From Phragmites australis (lineage: Eukaryota > Streptophyta > Magnoliopsida > Poales > Poaceae): DNA of 64,000 nucleotides. Under the pieces are notes generated by a model, which did not search any database, was not told the DNA's origin, and saw nothing but the letters and a program-made list of their open reading frames with translations. The position numbers were made by a program, and so were the translations under genes. Shown here piece after piece: positions 61,167 to 64,000 of this stretch (the stretch's first letter is position 1; the number at the start of each line of letters is the position of its first letter). The stretch spans positions 28,523,501 through 28,587,500 of the forward strand of contig NC_084929.1 of the NCBI RefSeq assembly GCF_958298935.1, given 5' to 3'.

Positions 61167-62850
61167 GTCAAACCCAACCAAATTACATCCAGCTTAATCA
61201 ACAATTAAGTCAATTAAAATGGAAGTAATTCTGGTAGTCCTGATATATGCGCAACAAAACCCAAGATCACAACATATACCATTTACATCATAGTTTCATC
61301 ACAAGATATGAACAAAGTTTTAGCTTTTATTATAAACCATGTTCCAAGTTCTAGTTTCTACTTAGATAAGAGTTTTCATACGCAGCAGAAAGATATTGAT
61401 AAAACAAAAGACCAGTTGCACCATTGCCATTAAGGCACCACTGGGACTAGCCCATACATTCGATCTCTACACCTGGCCAGCTCCAACATCAGCGGGATAA
61501 AAGTACCCGTATATGAGTTCATCGTTACCTGCATCAACTTAAGGGTAGAACCCTGAGTACGAAGATACTCACAAGACTTACACAATATGGGTATATACTA
61601 TCCTGATTCTAAGGATAATGCATTGAGTTGAATAGCAAGGAATAGCCACAAAGTTAAGTTGACTCAGCGAAAAGTACTTTAATCGATGTAAAGACATGAA
61701 CCACTAGCATTGACTCATAATAAACATAAATTTCAATAAAGTAAACTTACTCAACCTAAATAAGTACCAGCACATGCTTCTCCTAGAAGCCCACATACTT
61801 TCCATTCCTTTTCACAAACGGATCCAAAATCTATGATTGATGTCCAATGAAACTAAAGCATGCTCATGACCGAGAACGCAGCAATTTGAATTGATCTTAC
61901 ACCCTTCAGGGGGTACATATTTACCCACATGAATCAGGTCCATCCTCTTGGTCCCCGAGACAATCATTCTCATACCCAAAACTACCCACTTGCACATGCC
62001 CCTATGGCACCGGGGTTACCGCGAGCGTGTACCGGACACCTCCAACTCCCCATCACCTTGCATCTCCTCATACTTGTTCATCAGGTCATAGGGCCACAAG
62101 GCAAGTGTCAGCAAGCACATCTTATGATAATTGGCTTATCTTACCATTAAAGCAACATATGGAAGTACGGAAAGTGCTTACGCCAACAGCACCAACGATC
62201 GATGCTTAAACGATACAAGCGGTCTATGGGATCCGATTCTCCTCTCCTGAACTGCCCCTATCACCCGCTCACATCTCATCTCAATTTTTCCAACTCACCA
62301 TCCTAACTTATCATTCCTTTGTAGATGTAGTTGAAATTCCTATTAATCGCTAACGACGGTAACATCCATCGCTCGACTTCTACCGAGGACCTATGCAAGA
62401 CTAAGCAATTACCGTATCACTTTTAAGTTGGACCATATCATGGAAATACCCAGGTTACAAGGATCAGGATTAAGAACTTTGTTAAGGTAGATAAGATGCT
62501 ACAAATAGGATCTACCCGATTCCCAACATCGACTCCGTATCACATGCATCTACGACATATAGCAAAATCTAACAAATTGACCAACTATTCACCAAAATAT
62601 AGGAGAAATATGATAGATGCTTGGCTGGTGTTTTCCTGATACTTTCTACGCAATACTCATAGAACTCTGCTTGCTCGCTTGTGGTTTCAACCATGCGACA
62701 CTCTGAAGCTTCGGTTTCTAAATAAAGATGACAGTGCATCGCAATAAGTATGATGATATGCAATAAAGGAGACTTCACAGTGTATGACAATAGTAGAGAT
62801 GCAATGCTTCATGACGTGAGTTTAAATTATTATGGATTTCAATTTAATTT
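61167..62850 (-). repeat. Long LTR fragment (family of 26,567-29,719)
   Basis: Begins TGTCAAACCCAACC and follows the order of blocks in 26,567-28,200: 'accgagaacgcagcaatt' at about 61,875, 'cttctaccRaggacct' at about 62,378 / 27,831. The right end is truncated or diverged. The left end abuts the gypsy element without a visible target duplication. Confidence 0.6.
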
Positions 62851-63625
62851 ATTATTAAACATATTATAATTTCTGGATTTAATTAAGCGTAAACCAAGCT
62901 TAATCAAATTATAAAGTTAATTATGTTTACATGAGTGTGAGTATTTTTAATGATCAGGGCATAATATAACTAGTTTAATAAAATTGGTTTCACCAATTTT
63001 GGACTTACCAATAATTAGTTGTGAATTAATGAAGCTTAAACACATTTCATTAAATAGGGAAATCTCAGTACACATTTTATGGATTCTAATATTTTTAACA
63101 TGTAAAGAATGATCACACAAAGCTAAAAAAATTGGTCTCACAATTTTTTGGAGCTATATTTAATTTTTCTATTCATTTTTGTATTGTTTAGCCAAATTTA
63201 CAATGTAACAATAAATTGATTTCATCATTTTCTAAATAACCGGATTATTAAATGACCCTAATACTTTTTGTACCGGCGGTCGGATAGCCACACTCATGAC
63301 CGTGGGGCCGACTGGCTTCACTCCAGTCAAAAATGGCTGAGAGGCCAGGCTGCACAGAGACACAGCCGGTCGGCCAGCTCGGCTGGCCTAACCGGTGGCG
63401 AGCCATGGTCAGTGGAGGGCAACAGGAGGCACAACACTCGGGGGTGACTCGATCTGGGGGCTATTAACTAGCGGACCTGACCAAAATAGAGCCGACGATG
63501 AGCACCGTGACCATGCGATGGTCGGCCCTCGCGGATAGGCACACACCGTGACCATGCGACTATGCTGGTCGAGGGAGTCATCGATAAGGATGATAAGTTT
63601 TTTGTTCTCTTGTTTGCTACTAACC
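62851..63625. other. AT-rich, then GC-rich non-coding stretch
   Basis: 62,820-63,260 is AT-rich with nothing recognised. 63,265-63,560 is GC-rich and may be leader of the gypsy element whose gag starts at 63,626. Includes the second copy of the 28-bp repeat (63,558-63,585). Confidence 0.4.
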
Positions 63626-64000
63626 ATGGCAGGAGAAATATCGGATGCGAAAGAGTGTGTTTTGAAGGAAGAACTCACAATGGTGTTGGATGATCATCGA
63701 CGAACTATTAATGACTCCATCGATAGGAAGCTTGTGGAAACAAATGCTACGTTGCAGCAACTAAATGATAGTATTGCAATGGTCAATACACACTTTGATC
63801 GGTTGGTCAACCCACCGAACAAAGGGCATGTGTATCCTCTAGTTGCGGCCTATGAACATAAGGTTGTCGATGATAATGAGATGCGCAACCACGACGTATT
63901 TGATGCATGACCAGGAAACCGATTGAACTTCAACCATCAAGGTCTGAGAGGTAATAATTTTGAGCAACTTAATGCACGTGTTAATGATGATCCATTTGCT
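63626..64000 (+). pseudogene. Ty3/gypsy gag, N-terminal part (runs off the window)
   Basis: ATG at 63,626 begins MAGEISDAKECVLKEELTMV. A coiled-coil-like stretch follows (DRKLVETNATLQQLNDSIAM) and a TGA at 63,908-63,910. In the same frame after the stop it reads GNNFEQLNARVNDDPFA, the well-known segment just before the conserved gag core of grass Ty3/gypsy elements. The premature stop suggests a defective copy. The upstream extension of the frame (from 63,548) is ignored because the conserved N-terminal layout starts at the later ATG. The remainder lies outside the window. Confidence 0.7.

Overview
The window looks like nuclear DNA of a grass (Poaceae, probably panicoid; this is inference). 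The evidence is one spliced plant TALE-homeobox gene with a GC-rich first exon, set among nested and decayed retrotransposons, a CACTA element and small MITEs of types common in grasses. I see no bacterial, viral, rRNA, tRNA or CRISPR features. Nearly all of the short open frames are fragments of transposable elements or chance frames in GC-rich repeats.

Layout. 1-3.5 kb: the tail of a long LTR, then a minus-strand Ty1/copia LTR with a primer-binding site beside it. 4.86-5.12 kb: a Stowaway-like MITE. About 6.25-15.25 kb: a dead minus-strand LINE (L1 type with RNase H), split by a 3.9-kb solo LTR. 17.25-18.8 kb: two divergent GRF-type zinc-finger remnants around a 15-bp minisatellite. 19.44-26.15 kb: a CACTA transposon that keeps the two ends of its TNP2 transposase, with a long LTR where the middle should be. 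26.57-29.72 kb: another long LTR with its primer site on the left. 31-34 kb: Tourist-like MITEs. 35.54-36.83 kb: a small solo LTR with a 5-bp target duplication, followed by a second LTR and leader that reach to about 0.5 kb from the homeobox gene.

The one host gene is a BEL1-like (BELL/TALE) homeobox gene on the plus strand, 38,607-42,759, with four exons, canonical splice sites, SKY box, BELL domain, homeodomain and C-terminal VSLTLGL motif. As read here, exon 1 carries a +1 frameshift in a GGGGCCCC run. Intron 1 holds a 279-bp MITE with perfect 30-bp inverted ends.

43-64 kb: low-copy sequence with a small hAT-like element, a plus-strand copia LTR, a minus-strand copia-type gag region without pol (itself hit by a 1.29-kb solo LTR), and a plus-strand Ty3/gypsy (Tat-type) pol gene split inside its reverse transcriptase by a 3.36-kb solo LTR. 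An antisense remnant, another long LTR and the start of a gypsy gag at the right edge follow. Five insertions can be dated relative to their hosts by target duplications or by restored reading frames. I found no new biochemical system; the notable points are the state of the homeobox gene, the transposon load around it, and hairpin arrays inside the small LTRs.
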